From Acinetobacter sp. C26M (GTDB taxonomy: Bacteria; Pseudomonadota; Gammaproteobacteria; Pseudomonadales; Moraxellaceae), in the NCBI RefSeq assembly GCF_023702675.1, contig NZ_CP098478.1, forward strand, positions 2,356,001-2,420,000: a stretch of DNA of 64,000 nucleotides, given 5' to 3'. A program made the position numbers and the translations under genes. Below are positions 18,978 to 27,916 of this stretch, one piece after another. Numbering within the stretch: the first letter of the stretch is position 1; every line of letters starts with the position of its first letter. The notes below the pieces were generated by a model. That model had not been told where the DNA came from. It did no database searches and worked only from the letters and a program-made list of their open reading frames with translations.

Positions 18978-20408
18978 ATGTCTCAGAAAAAAAGTGTGGT
19001 TTTCCAAAATTTATTACCAACTATCAGACAATATCAACAATCAGGCTTTACGCATGAAAAAATTGTTGAATTACTGAGAGATCAACACGATCTAAATTTG
19101 GTAAGCGTTGAAACCTTTAAAAGTTATTTATACCGATATGCAAAAGTGAATCCAGCTATGTCAAAAAATACTGTTGTTCCCCAGTCTACTCATTCAAGCA
19201 GAGAAATTAAAAAATCATCTAAGCTTGAGCATGTTTGTTACGACATTCGTGGACCAGTATTACGCGCCGCCAATGAAATGGAAGAGCAAGGACATAAGAT
19301 CATCAAGCTCAATATCGGCAACCCTGCACCATTTGGTTTTGAAGCTCCACAAGAAATTATCAACGACGTTGCTTTAAACCTTCCCAATGCAATTGGCTAT
19401 ACCGACTCAAAAGGGATTTTCCCTGCTCGTAAAGCCATTTGTCAGTATTACCAACAAAAAGGCATCTTTGATATGCACGTCAATGATGTGTATGTCGGCA
19501 ATGGTGTTTCAGAGCTCATTGTGATGGCCATGCAAGGTCTACTCGATGATGGCGACGAAATGCTAGTACCTATGCCTGACTATCCGTTATGGACTGCTGC
19601 CGTAAACCTTTCAGGCGGTACTGCGATTCACTATAAATGTGATTCTGAAAACTACTGGTATCCAGATATTGCAGACATGGAAAGTAAAATCACAGCAAAT
19701 ACTCGCGGTATTGTGATTATTAATCCAAATAACCCAACAGGTTCTGTATATCCTCGTCATGTGCTAGAGCAAATTGTTGCCCTAGCGAAGAAACATGACT
19801 TAATTTTATTTGCTGATGAAATCTATGACAAAATCGTCTATGACGGCATTGAGCATGTGGCCGTTGCAGCATTGGCTGGCGATCAACTGTGTATTTCATT
19901 TAATGGCTTATCAAAAGCTTATCGTATTGCTGGTTATCGCGCTGGATGGATGGCGATCACGGGTAATAAAGCGCGTGCCGCAGACTATATTGAAGGCTTA
20001 GATATGCTGGCTTCAATGCGTTTGTGTGCTAATCATCAAGCGCAATATGCAATTCAAACCGCTTTAGGTGGCTATCAGTCAATTAACGACCTAATTCGCC
20101 CAGGTGGTCGTTTATACGAACAGCGTAATATTGCGTGGGAAATGTTGAATGAAATTCCTGGTGTAAGTTGTGTTAAGCCAGATGGCGCAATGTATTGCTT
20201 CCCGAAACTCGATCCAACAGTTTATCCAATTGAAGATGATGAAAAACTGATGTTGGATTTATTAAGAGCTGAAAAAGTTCTCTTGGTTCAAGGCACAGGT
20301 TTTAACTGGCCAACACCAGATCATTTCCGTGTGGTGTTCTTACCAGCTGAAAATGAACTACGTGAAGCAATCAATCGCTTAAGTCGGTTCTTAGCCAAAA
20401 TGCGTTAA
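18978..20408 (+). CDS. alaA: AlaA-like alanine/glutamate-pyruvate aminotransferase with N-terminal helical domain
   Basis: 476 residues. From about residue 79 (KKSSKLEHVCYDIRGPVL) it matches the E. coli AlaA start and continues with KLNIGNPAPFGF, NPNNPTGS, DEIYDKIVYD and the PLP lysine K313 in GLSKAYRIAGYRAGW. The role is glutamate-pyruvate transamination to make alanine. The first 75 residues are extra: a compact helical region with FTHEKIVELLRDQHDLNLVS and ETFKSYLYRY that looks like the small helix-turn-helix domains of plasmid TraK/mobilisation regulators, then a polar linker. Whether it binds DNA is unknown. A strong hairpin follows the stop. Confidence 0.88.
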   Translation: MSQKKSVVFQNLLPTIRQYQQSGFTHEKIVELLRDQHDLNLVSVETFKSYLYRYAKVNPAMSKNTVVPQSTHSSREIKKSSKLEHVCYDIRGPVLRAANEMEEQGHKIIKLNIGNPAPFGFEAPQEIINDVALNLPNAIGYTDSKGIFPARKAICQYYQQKGIFDMHVNDVYVGNGVSELIVMAMQGLLDDGDEMLVPMPDYPLWTAAVNLSGGTAIHYKCDSENYWYPDIADMESKITANTRGIVIINPNNPTGSVYPRHVLEQIVALAKKHDLILFADEIYDKIVYDGIEHVAVAALAGDQLCISFNGLSKAYRIAGYRAGWMAITGNKARAADYIEGLDMLASMRLCANHQAQYAIQTALGGYQSINDLIRPGGRLYEQRNIAWEMLNEIPGVSCVKPDGAMYCFPKLDPTVYPIEDDEKLMLDLLRAEKVLLVQGTGFNWPTPDHFRVVFLPAENELREAINRLSRFLAKMR

Positions 20409-20409
20409 T

Positions 20410-20443
20410 AAAAAAGCCCCCATTAATTCATGGGGGCTTTTTT
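20410..20443. terminator. Bidirectional rho-independent terminator
   Basis: Stem AAAAAAGCCCCCA with TGGGGGCTTTTTT around a short AT loop, between the convergent aminotransferase and Sel1-repeat genes. Confidence 0.93.
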
Positions 20444-20445
20444 AT

Positions 20446-21342
20446 TTAAGAATCAGAATCCTGTAACTCATCCCACTGCGCTTCATATTCTTTCGATTTT
20501 TTTAGGTTTTTAGTCAAACCATAGCCACCTTTTTCATATAAACGAGCTAAATCCAGCAAGGCTTCGTCTTCACCCTGTGCCACTGCGAGTTCATAAAACT
20601 CTGCTGCTTTTTTATAATTCTTTGCAACACCTTTGGCCTCTTCATGGATATAAGCAATATTAGAAGAACCCAAACCATTTCCTGCACCAGAAGCCAAACT
20701 AAATAAACGCAAAGCCTCTTTATAATCTTGCTTCAACCCAGCCTTACCCTCTAAGTAGAAAATACCCAAGTTATTAATTGCAGAAGGCTCCTCTTGTTTC
20801 GCAGCCAACTGATAATAATGCAGTGCTTTTTTGAGATCTTGTGCTACACCTTCCTCACCATCATTATATAAATGGCCGAGTTCTGCTTGCGCCATATCCA
20901 AACCAGCATCAGCCGACTTGGTCATCCACTCCACTCCTTTTTTGGTATTTACCCCTACACCTTCGTCACCATAAAGATATAAATAACCTAAATAGTATTG
21001 TGCATAGAGCTGACCCTTTTGCGCCGCTTGGGTGTACCATTTCAAAGCAGTTAGGTTATCTTCTTCTACACCTTCGCCATAATCATACATATAACCGACT
21101 GAAAAAATCGCATCTGCATTACCCTTTGCTGCCGCTTTTTTAAACCACTCCAATGCTTTACCAAAATCTTGATCAACCTCATTTCCATAATAATAAGCAT
21201 CACCCAAATTGTTCTGTGCAGTGGCATCCCCCGCTTTCGCTTGTTGTACAAGTTCTTGACTAAAAGACACATCATCTGCATGACTTAAGGTAAATAGGCT
21301 ACTGGTCAATAATATTGAAAACACGATATTTTTTAATTTCAT
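20446..21342 (-). CDS. Secreted Sel1-repeat protein
   Basis: 298 residues from MKLKNIVFSILLTSS, which is a signal peptide ending at SHADD; the frame continues four codons upstream but that start spoils the signal. The rest is seven Sel1-like tandem helical repeats of about 36 residues, each with the LG.xY..G pattern and an AxxWfxxAA motif (for example FGKALEWFKKAAAKG). Sel1 proteins act as periplasmic scaffolds in envelope or stress pathways; no partner is adjacent. The last repeat is degenerate and the C-terminus acidic. Confidence 0.85.
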   Translation of the reverse strand: MKLKNIVFSILLTSSLFTLSHADDVSFSQELVQQAKAGDATAQNNLGDAYYYGNEVDQDFGKALEWFKKAAAKGNADAIFSVGYMYDYGEGVEEDNLTALKWYTQAAQKGQLYAQYYLGYLYLYGDEGVGVNTKKGVEWMTKSADAGLDMAQAELGHLYNDGEEGVAQDLKKALHYYQLAAKQEEPSAINNLGIFYLEGKAGLKQDYKEALRLFSLASGAGNGLGSSNIAYIHEEAKGVAKNYKKAAEFYELAVAQGEDEALLDLARLYEKGGYGLTKNLKKSKEYEAQWDELQDSDS

Positions 21343-21557
21343 TATTTCGCTCACATTGCTACATTTTTATTCGATTACATTCTATCGGTAAAACACTTTG
21401 TGTAAACAGATATTTATATCTAGTGAAAAATCAAAAACTAATTTTTAACATTTTATAAAAATAACAAAGCAAACACACGGTTTGCCAAAATATTAAGCAT
21501 GTCATTTTCGGTTTGCATGCTAAACTATGCGTTGCTTTAAAAAAGGATAGTCCTTCT

Positions 21558-24500
21558 ATGCGGTTTGTTCATCTCGGTATCCACACAGAATTTTCGATCA
21601 CGGAATCGATTGTTCGCATACCTGATTTGGTCAAGGCTGCCGTAACAGATGAAATGCCCGCACTGGCATTGACTGACTTATCCAACCTTCATGCTGCAGT
21701 CAAATTTTATGAATCATGCTTAAAAAAAGGCATTAAGCCTATTTTAGGTAGTGTCATTCGCTTGAATGATGCTGAACACCGTGCAACTTTATTGGCCATG
21801 AGCAGTACAGGTTGGCGTAATCTGACTGAAATTGTTTCACGCGGCTTTATTGAGGGACAGCAACTCAGTCTCCCATGCGTTCATAAAGAATGGATACTTG
21901 AGCAATCCGAAGACCTGATTGTCCTGCTTGGGCAACATAGTGATGTCGGCAAAATGTTGAGCTCTTCCAATCCACAAAAAGCTGAACCTTTATTAGAAGC
22001 ATGGATTGAAAAATTTGGTAATCGCGTATATCTGGCTTTAACACGTACTGAACGCGTTGGAGAAGAAGATTTTATTCAGCAAGCGGTAAAACTTGCTGCA
22101 AAATATCAAATTGGTGTGGTTGCGCATAACGATGTGCACTTTGTTAAGCAAGATGATTTTGAAGCACACGAGGCTCGTGTTTGTATTGCCGATGGCTATG
22201 TTTTAGGTGATGACAAGCGTCCTAAAAACTATAGTACAGAACAGTATTTCAAAACTGGTGAGCAAATGTCTGAGCTATTCTCAGATATTCCAAGTGCCAT
22301 TGAAAACACCTACCATATTGCAAGACGTTGTAATGTCGCATTGCAACTCGGTACATATTTCCTACCAGATTTCCCGATTCCAGATGGCTATACCATCGAC
22401 ACCTATTTCGAGCATTTATCTCGTACAGGCTTGGAAGAACGTTTAAACCATCTTTATCCAATTGAAGAACGTGATGACGATTGGGCTGAAATTCGTAAAC
22501 CGTATGATGAACGAATCAAATACGAAGTTGATATTATTCTAAAAATGGGGTTCCCAGGCTACTTTCTGATCGTTATGGACTTCATCCAATGGGCAAAAAA
22601 TAATGGTGTGCCTGTTGGTCCAGGACGTGGTTCAGGTGCAGGGTCACTGGTTGCCTATAGTTTAAAAATTACCGATCTTGACCCATTACGTTACGACTTA
22701 CTCTTCGAACGTTTCTTGAACCCAGAACGTGTCTCGATGCCCGACTTTGACGTCGATTTCTGTATCGCAGGTCGTGACCGTGTCATTGAATATGTTGCAC
22801 AAAACTATGGTCGCCAAGCAGTATCACAGATCGCTACCTTCGGTACCATGGCCGCGAAAGGTGCCATCCGAGATGTAGCGCGTGTCTTAGGTAAGTCTTA
22901 TGGTCTTGCTGACCGTATTTCAAAAATGATTCCAACCAAACCGCTGGGTGTCGATTTGGCCACAGCGATTGACATGGAGCCACAGCTCAAAGATATCGTT
23001 ACCAACCCATCGAATCCTGACAATGATGATGCGGCTGAAATCTGGGAAATGGCGCTCAAACTTGAAGGAATTACCCGTAATACGGGTAAACATGCCGGTG
23101 GTGTGGTTATTGCGCCTGGTAAAATTACCGATTATTCAGCGGTACTTTGTGATGCTGATGGTACTAACCGTGTTGCACAATACGATAAAGATGATGTTGA
23201 AGCGGCAGGTCTGGTTAAATTTGACTTCTTGGGCCTACGTAACTTAACCGTCATTGAAGATGCAATTCAAAATATTAATAAACGCATCAAATCTGAAACT
23301 CCACTGAATATTTCCAACGTCCCACTCGACGATAAAGATGCCTATTTGGTCTTCGCCGAAGCAAATACCACAGCGGTATTCCAGTTTGAATCCGTCGGTA
23401 TGAAGAAGATGCTTAAGGAAGCACGACCGAGTAAGTTTGAAGAAATTATTGCCTTCGTTTCCTTGTATCGTCCGGGTCCAATGGACCTGATTCCTGACTT
23501 TATCCATCGTATGCATGGAGGTGAGTTTGAATATCTGCATCCATTGCTTGAAGGTGTACTGGAACCAACCTACGGGATCATGGTTTACCAAGAACAGGTA
23601 ATGCAAGCCGCACAATTCTGTGCTGGCTATACCCTCGGTGGTGCGGACTTACTGCGTCGTGCCATGGGTAAAAAGAAACCTGAAGAAATGGTCAAGCAAC
23701 GCCAGATCTTTACTGAAGGTGCCGCGAAAAAAGATATTGATGAAGCCACAGCCAACCATATCTTCGACTATATGGAAAAATTCGCAGGCTATGGCTTTAA
23801 CAAATCCCATGCCGCGGCCTATGCCTTAGTTGCCTATCATACGGCTTGGTTAAAAGCCCATTACCCTGCTGAATTTATGGCGGCCGTTTTATCATCGGAA
23901 ATGCAAAATACTGACAGCATTGTATTCTTGATTGATGATTGTCGGAATAACAAACTCGAAGTACTACCACCTTCAGTGAATATGTCTTTGTATCATTTCC
24001 ATGCCAGCGATGAACAAACCATTGTATATGGTCTAGGCGCGATCAAAGGTGTTGGTGAACAAGCGATGCAATCGGTGATTGATTCACGTATAAATGAAGG
24101 CCCATATAAAGATTTATTCGACTTCTGCCATCGTATTGATTTGAAAAAAATCAATAAACGAACCTTAGAAGCCTTGATTCGTGCGGGTGCCCTTGACTGC
24201 TTAGGTATTGAACGTTCAAGCTTAATGGCACAATTGCCTGAAGCAGTACAAGCGGCTGATCAAGCGCGTAGCAACCGTGAAACTGGCATCATGGACTTAT
24301 TCGGTGAAGTCGAAGAAGTCCAACGTAAGCCAGCTAAACCGGTAAAACCATGGTCAGATGAAGTTCGCTTAAAAGGTGAAAAAGATACACTTGGCTTGTA
24401 CCTCACAGGTCACCCGATTGATGTGTATCGTCCAGAATTAAAGTCTTTTGTTCCAGCCAAACTAAATGAACTTACTCCGACACGCCGTGGTGTCACCACT

Positions 24501-25121
24501 GTTTTTGCGGGTTTAGTGGTTGATATTGCCAACTTCCCGAACCGTATTATGATCACCTTAGATGATGGTACCGCTCGTGTAGAAATCAGCTGTAACCATG
24601 AACGCTTCCAACGCTATAAAGACATTGTTCGCCCTGAACAAGTTGTGGTGATTGAAGGTGAAATCTATGAGCGCGAAGGCTTTGATCGCCCAATGGCGCG
24701 CTTGAGCAAAGCATTTAGCTTAAATGAAATTCGTCAAAAACGTGCGCAAAGCATTCAAATTCGCCTACCGCAAGACTTAATGACAAAATCTTTGGCCAAA
24801 GATTTACAAGCAATACTTTTACCTTATTGTAATGTCGATATGTGCCAACATATTGGTTTACACATCCAGCTTGATCAAAGTTTTGCCACAGCAGAGCTAC
24901 ATCTTGGTGCACAATGGAAAGTTGCACCGCTGGATGAATTGCTTGGAAAGTTACGTGATTACTTTGGTAAAGAAGCCATCTTCATTGAATACCAAGTGAA
25001 GTCTAAAGCGGCAAAAGTTGCCGAAGCACCTAAAGTCAGTGTGGTTGCTCCGCCACCTGAAAATATGTCAATGGATGAAGCGCTTGATCTCTATCAGGCT
25101 GAAGCCTCTCAATATTCTTAA
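21558..25121 (+). CDS. dnaE: DNA polymerase III subunit alpha
   Basis: 1187 residues from MRFVHLGIHTEFS; an upstream in-frame start at 21513 adds residues unlike the family, and AAGGAT lies before 21558. Regions in order: PHP domain, palm with MPDFDVDFC (catalytic pair D398 and D400), thumb and fingers (GRGSGAGSLVAYSLKITDLDP is the PolIIIAc GPGRGSGAGS motif), the helix-hairpin-helix, a clamp-binding segment like GIMDLFGE, and the OB-fold (VTTVFAGLVVDI). It is the replicative polymerase core and is followed closely by trmJ. Confidence 0.98.
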   Translation: MRFVHLGIHTEFSITESIVRIPDLVKAAVTDEMPALALTDLSNLHAAVKFYESCLKKGIKPILGSVIRLNDAEHRATLLAMSSTGWRNLTEIVSRGFIEGQQLSLPCVHKEWILEQSEDLIVLLGQHSDVGKMLSSSNPQKAEPLLEAWIEKFGNRVYLALTRTERVGEEDFIQQAVKLAAKYQIGVVAHNDVHFVKQDDFEAHEARVCIADGYVLGDDKRPKNYSTEQYFKTGEQMSELFSDIPSAIENTYHIARRCNVALQLGTYFLPDFPIPDGYTIDTYFEHLSRTGLEERLNHLYPIEERDDDWAEIRKPYDERIKYEVDIILKMGFPGYFLIVMDFIQWAKNNGVPVGPGRGSGAGSLVAYSLKITDLDPLRYDLLFERFLNPERVSMPDFDVDFCIAGRDRVIEYVAQNYGRQAVSQIATFGTMAAKGAIRDVARVLGKSYGLADRISKMIPTKPLGVDLATAIDMEPQLKDIVTNPSNPDNDDAAEIWEMALKLEGITRNTGKHAGGVVIAPGKITDYSAVLCDADGTNRVAQYDKDDVEAAGLVKFDFLGLRNLTVIEDAIQNINKRIKSETPLNISNVPLDDKDAYLVFAEANTTAVFQFESVGMKKMLKEARPSKFEEIIAFVSLYRPGPMDLIPDFIHRMHGGEFEYLHPLLEGVLEPTYGIMVYQEQVMQAAQFCAGYTLGGADLLRRAMGKKKPEEMVKQRQIFTEGAAKKDIDEATANHIFDYMEKFAGYGFNKSHAAAYALVAYHTAWLKAHYPAEFMAAVLSSEMQNTDSIVFLIDDCRNNKLEVLPPSVNMSLYHFHASDEQTIVYGLGAIKGVGEQAMQSVIDSRINEGPYKDLFDFCHRIDLKKINKRTLEALIRAGALDCLGIERSSLMAQLPEAVQAADQARSNRETGIMDLFGEVEEVQRKPAKPVKPWSDEVRLKGEKDTLGLYLTGHPIDVYRPELKSFVPAKLNELTPTRRGVTTVFAGLVVDIANFPNRIMITLDDGTARVEISCNHERFQRYKDIVRPEQVVVIEGEIYEREGFDRPMARLSKAFSLNEIRQKRAQSIQIRLPQDLMTKSLAKDLQAILLPYCNVDMCQHIGLHIQLDQSFATAELHLGAQWKVAPLDELLGKLRDYFGKEAIFIEYQVKSKAAKVAEAPKVSVVAPPPENMSMDEALDLYQAEASQYS

Positions 25122-25134
25122 TTTTGGATAATAT

Positions 25135-25974
25135 ATGAACCTGTTTGACTCAAATAACGTGTCCAAACATTTGGATCATGTGCGTATTGTTATGGTCAAT
25201 ACCACCCTGCCAGCCAACATCGGTAGTGCTTTACGTGCAATGAAAACGATGGGTTTATCAAAACTTGTATTGGTCGCGCCTAAGACCTATCCGCATCCAG
25301 ATATTGATGCTTTGGCAGCAGGTGCACAAGATTTAATTGAACAAATTGAAATTGTTGAAACTTTGCAACAAGCGATTCAAGATTGCCATATGGTGTTTGG
25401 AACCAGCGCACGAAGTCGCACCATTCCTTGGCCATTACTTGATGTTCGTCCTGCTGCCAAAGAAGCATTACATGCAGCGACCAAACAACAAAATATTGCG
25501 ATCGTGTTTGGCCGTGAAGATCGCGGTCTCACCAATGAAGAACTCGCTTTGGCCAATTACCATTTAACCATCCCAGTGAATCCAGAATATGGTGTTCTCA
25601 ATGTTGCACAGGCCATTCAGGTGGTCTGTTATGAGTTGAGAATGGCTGCGCTTGAGCAAAATAGTCAAGCACAAGAAACGCCAGCCGATCATATGCAACT
25701 TAAACAACAGCAAAGTATGGAATGGGATGAGCCTCTGGTTACGCAACAGCAGATGGAAGAATTTTATCCTCATCTTGAAAAAATGCTAGCTGAAATTGAG
25801 TTTCTTGACCCGAATAACCCCCGTTTACTCCCATTACGCTTGCGTCGTCTGTTTGGAAGGATACAATTAGATCGTATGGAGTATCATTTATTACGTGGGA
25901 TTTTCAGTCGCGTACAAGCTCTAGCCAATGGTTCATGGAAAAAAACGAATACGGAGGATCATAATCATGATTAA
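25135..25974 (+). CDS. trmJ: tRNA (cytidine/uridine-2'-O-) methyltransferase TrmJ
   Basis: 279 residues. This is a SpoU/SPOUT methyltransferase that makes 2'-O-methyl at position 32 of tRNAs. Visible motifs are [19 protein letters not shown] (motif 1), [13 protein letters not shown] (motif 2) and [17 protein letters not shown] (motif 3, the knotted SAM site). A C-terminal helical extension fits TrmJ rather than TrmL. The stop overlaps the cysE start by eight bases, and dnaE ends 14 bases upstream, so the three may be transcribed together. Confidence 0.93.
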   Translation: MNLFDSNNVSKHLDHVRIVMVNTTLPANIGSALRAMKTMGLSKLVLVAPKTYPHPDIDALAAGAQDLIEQIEIVETLQQAIQDCHMVFGTSARSRTIPWPLLDVRPAAKEALHAATKQQNIAIVFGREDRGLTNEELALANYHLTIPVNPEYGVLNVAQAIQVVCYELRMAALEQNSQAQETPADHMQLKQQQSMEWDEPLVTQQQMEEFYPHLEKMLAEIEFLDPNNPRLLPLRLRRLFGRIQLDRMEYHLLRGIFSRVQALANGSWKKTNTEDHNHD

Positions 25975-26779
25975 ACAGCTGAAAGAAGATATCGAAGCTG
26001 TATTTGCGCGTGATCCTGCAGCCCGCAATACTTTAGAAGTCCTGACCACTTACCCTGGTATCCACGCCTTAATCATGCACCGTATGGCTCATGAGTTGTG
26101 GAAAAAAGAATATAAAGGCACTGCTCGCCTACTTTCTTCTTTTAGCCGCTTTGCAACTGGCATTGAGATTCATCCAGGTGCAAAAATCGGCAAACGTTTT
26201 TTTATCGATCACGGCATGGGTGTGGTGATTGGTGAAACAGCTGAGATCGGAGATGATGTCACGCTTTATCATAGCGTTACTTTAGGTGGCACCACATGGA
26301 ATAAAGGCAAACGACATCCAACTCTTGAAGATGGGGTTGTGGTCGGTGCTGGGGCAAAAATATTGGGACCATTTACAGTACACAAAGGCGCTAAAGTCGG
26401 TTCAAATGCGGTTGTGACGAAAGAAGTTCCTGAAGGTGTCACTGCCGTTGGTAACCCTGCCCGCTATATTTTTAAAGATAAAACGCAAATAGAATCAGAT
26501 GAAGCAAGCCGTCGTGACTATGCCGAAAGCATCGGTTTCCAACCGTATGCCACCACGCAGGATCAATCTGATCCAATCTTGGAAGGTATTCGTGTTTTAT
26601 TAGATCGTATGCAAAAAAATGAAAAACAGATGAATGTACTCTGCAAGCGATTGTCTGAACTTGACCCAAGTTTCAAACCACAGAACTCAAAATCTCAACC
26701 GTTGAGTAAAGAAGAACTTAAAATCATTGAAGAAGTTAGACGTGAGTGCGAAGCGCAGAACAAAACTTCGGCAACCTAA
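25967..26779 (+). CDS. cysE: Serine O-acetyltransferase
   Basis: 270 residues from [17 protein letters not shown], preceded by a strong GGAGGA ribosome binding site. The left-handed parallel beta-helix hexapeptides include [18 protein letters not shown] (catalytic H82) and [14 protein letters not shown]. It makes O-acetylserine, the acceptor for sulfide in cysteine synthesis. The N-terminal helical part is short, as in Bacillus-type CysE, but about 80 extra C-terminal residues replace it; their role is unknown. The coupling to trmJ resembles the trmJ-cysE-iscR order of other gammaproteobacteria, but no iscR follows here. Confidence 0.95.
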   Translation: MIKQLKEDIEAVFARDPAARNTLEVLTTYPGIHALIMHRMAHELWKKEYKGTARLLSSFSRFATGIEIHPGAKIGKRFFIDHGMGVVIGETAEIGDDVTLYHSVTLGGTTWNKGKRHPTLEDGVVVGAGAKILGPFTVHKGAKVGSNAVVTKEVPEGVTAVGNPARYIFKDKTQIESDEASRRDYAESIGFQPYATTQDQSDPILEGIRVLLDRMQKNEKQMNVLCKRLSELDPSFKPQNSKSQPLSKEELKIIEEVRRECEAQNKTSAT

Positions 26780-26892
26780 TCAAATATATAAAAAATGTAA
26801 CACGCTTCTCATTGCAAGTTGGTTTTGCTTTTCCTAGACTGGTGAAACCAACAATCTACTTCTCATTTAACTAAAATTAATGGATGTAAAGC

Positions 26893-27792
26893 ATGAATTT
26901 TAAGCCTTTGGCATTACTTGTACTTTCAACTTCTTTTTTGACGGCCTGTGGTATTGCCCCAGTTAAAAAAGACAAGGCTTCTGAACCCTTTGTGTTCAAG
27001 GAACCAGATCCAACTCCTGCATTTTATGCTTTAAATCCAATTAAATATGATGCTCCGCCTAGCTTTGAAGTTGCAATCAAAGATGCGGCTGCTCAGCCTG
27101 TCACAAAAATGGTTGTGTCATTACAGAGTGATCCTTCAAAATCGACAACATTGGATATCAATAAACTGATTATTCCAACAATCGACAGCAAACAACGCAG
27201 CATGAAATATGCAGTTCTCGCTGGCGACAATGAAGTTGATGTGACTGAAATCGATGATTTCTTACAACTAGTTGAAGGTAAAGCACGTCACTACCCACCT
27301 CGTTTCTCTGAACGTCAAGAACGTAAAGGTTATGAAGTGAAGCTGAAAGAAACCACTCAAAAATTAGATGCTTTAGCTGAAAAGCCAAATGCTTCTTTAG
27401 ATATCTTGACTCGTGCTTTTAAAGCAAGCGTAATGGCACGTAATTTAGACTTGGGTACCTCATATACTTCAAAATCTTTGACTTATGCCCAACGTATTCT
27501 TGCTATCAACCCAAGCGATGCAGAAACCAATTTCTGGTTTGGTTTTGGCCTGTCTGAAGGTGGCGGTCAGCGTGAAGCGATTCCATATTTAGATAAAGCC
27601 ATGAAAGGTGGTGTACAAGAAGCTTATCTTTCTGCTGCAAATAACTATCTTTGGTTAGAGCAAAAGAAAAATGCGATTCAAACCTTAAAGAACTATAAAG
27701 TGAGCTATCCAGATGAAGCGGAAGTAACCGATCGCTTAATCAAAGAAGTTGAAACTGGAAAACGCTGGAATATGTGGCAAGTTTTAAACTAA
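26893..27792 (+). CDS. Lipoprotein with TPR-like helices
   Basis: 299 residues with a lipobox LTAC at the end of MNFKPLALLVLSTSFLTAC. The first half is a Pro/Asp-rich region with a beta-type stretch (KYAVLAGDNEVDVTEIDDF); the second half has helical hairpins resembling tetratricopeptide repeats (AQRILAINPSDAETNFWFGF and AIPYLDKAMKGGVQEAYLSA). It stands alone with a good hairpin terminator. No family or partner is recognised. Confidence 0.75.
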   Translation: MNFKPLALLVLSTSFLTACGIAPVKKDKASEPFVFKEPDPTPAFYALNPIKYDAPPSFEVAIKDAAAQPVTKMVVSLQSDPSKSTTLDINKLIIPTIDSKQRSMKYAVLAGDNEVDVTEIDDFLQLVEGKARHYPPRFSERQERKGYEVKLKETTQKLDALAEKPNASLDILTRAFKASVMARNLDLGTSYTSKSLTYAQRILAINPSDAETNFWFGFGLSEGGGQREAIPYLDKAMKGGVQEAYLSAANNYLWLEQKKNAIQTLKNYKVSYPDEAEVTDRLIKEVETGKRWNMWQVLN

Positions 27793-27814
27793 TTGTTTGC
27801 AAATTTTGCTCTAG

Positions 27815-27846
27815 AAAATAGACTGTCGTGTACAGTCTATTTTTTT
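27815..27846 (+). terminator. Rho-independent terminator
   Basis: Stem AAAATAGACTGT with ACAGTCTATTTT around a five-base CGTGT loop, continuing into a T run, 22 bases after the TPR lipoprotein. Confidence 0.9.
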
Positions 27847-27916
27847 ATCAGTCATTGAAAAAACATTCTATTTTCGTATTATAGCTACAATCTTCCAGCG
27901 AACTTGCTGACATATC

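Noticed and set aside
23244..23615. Minus-strand frame of 123 codons inside dnaE
   Set aside because: It is an antisense shadow of the conserved polymerase core.
26818..26852. GTTGGTTT / AAACCAAC inverted repeat upstream of the TPR lipoprotein gene
   Set aside because: Eight-base arms with a long loop, in AT-rich DNA; could be an operator but there is no supporting context.
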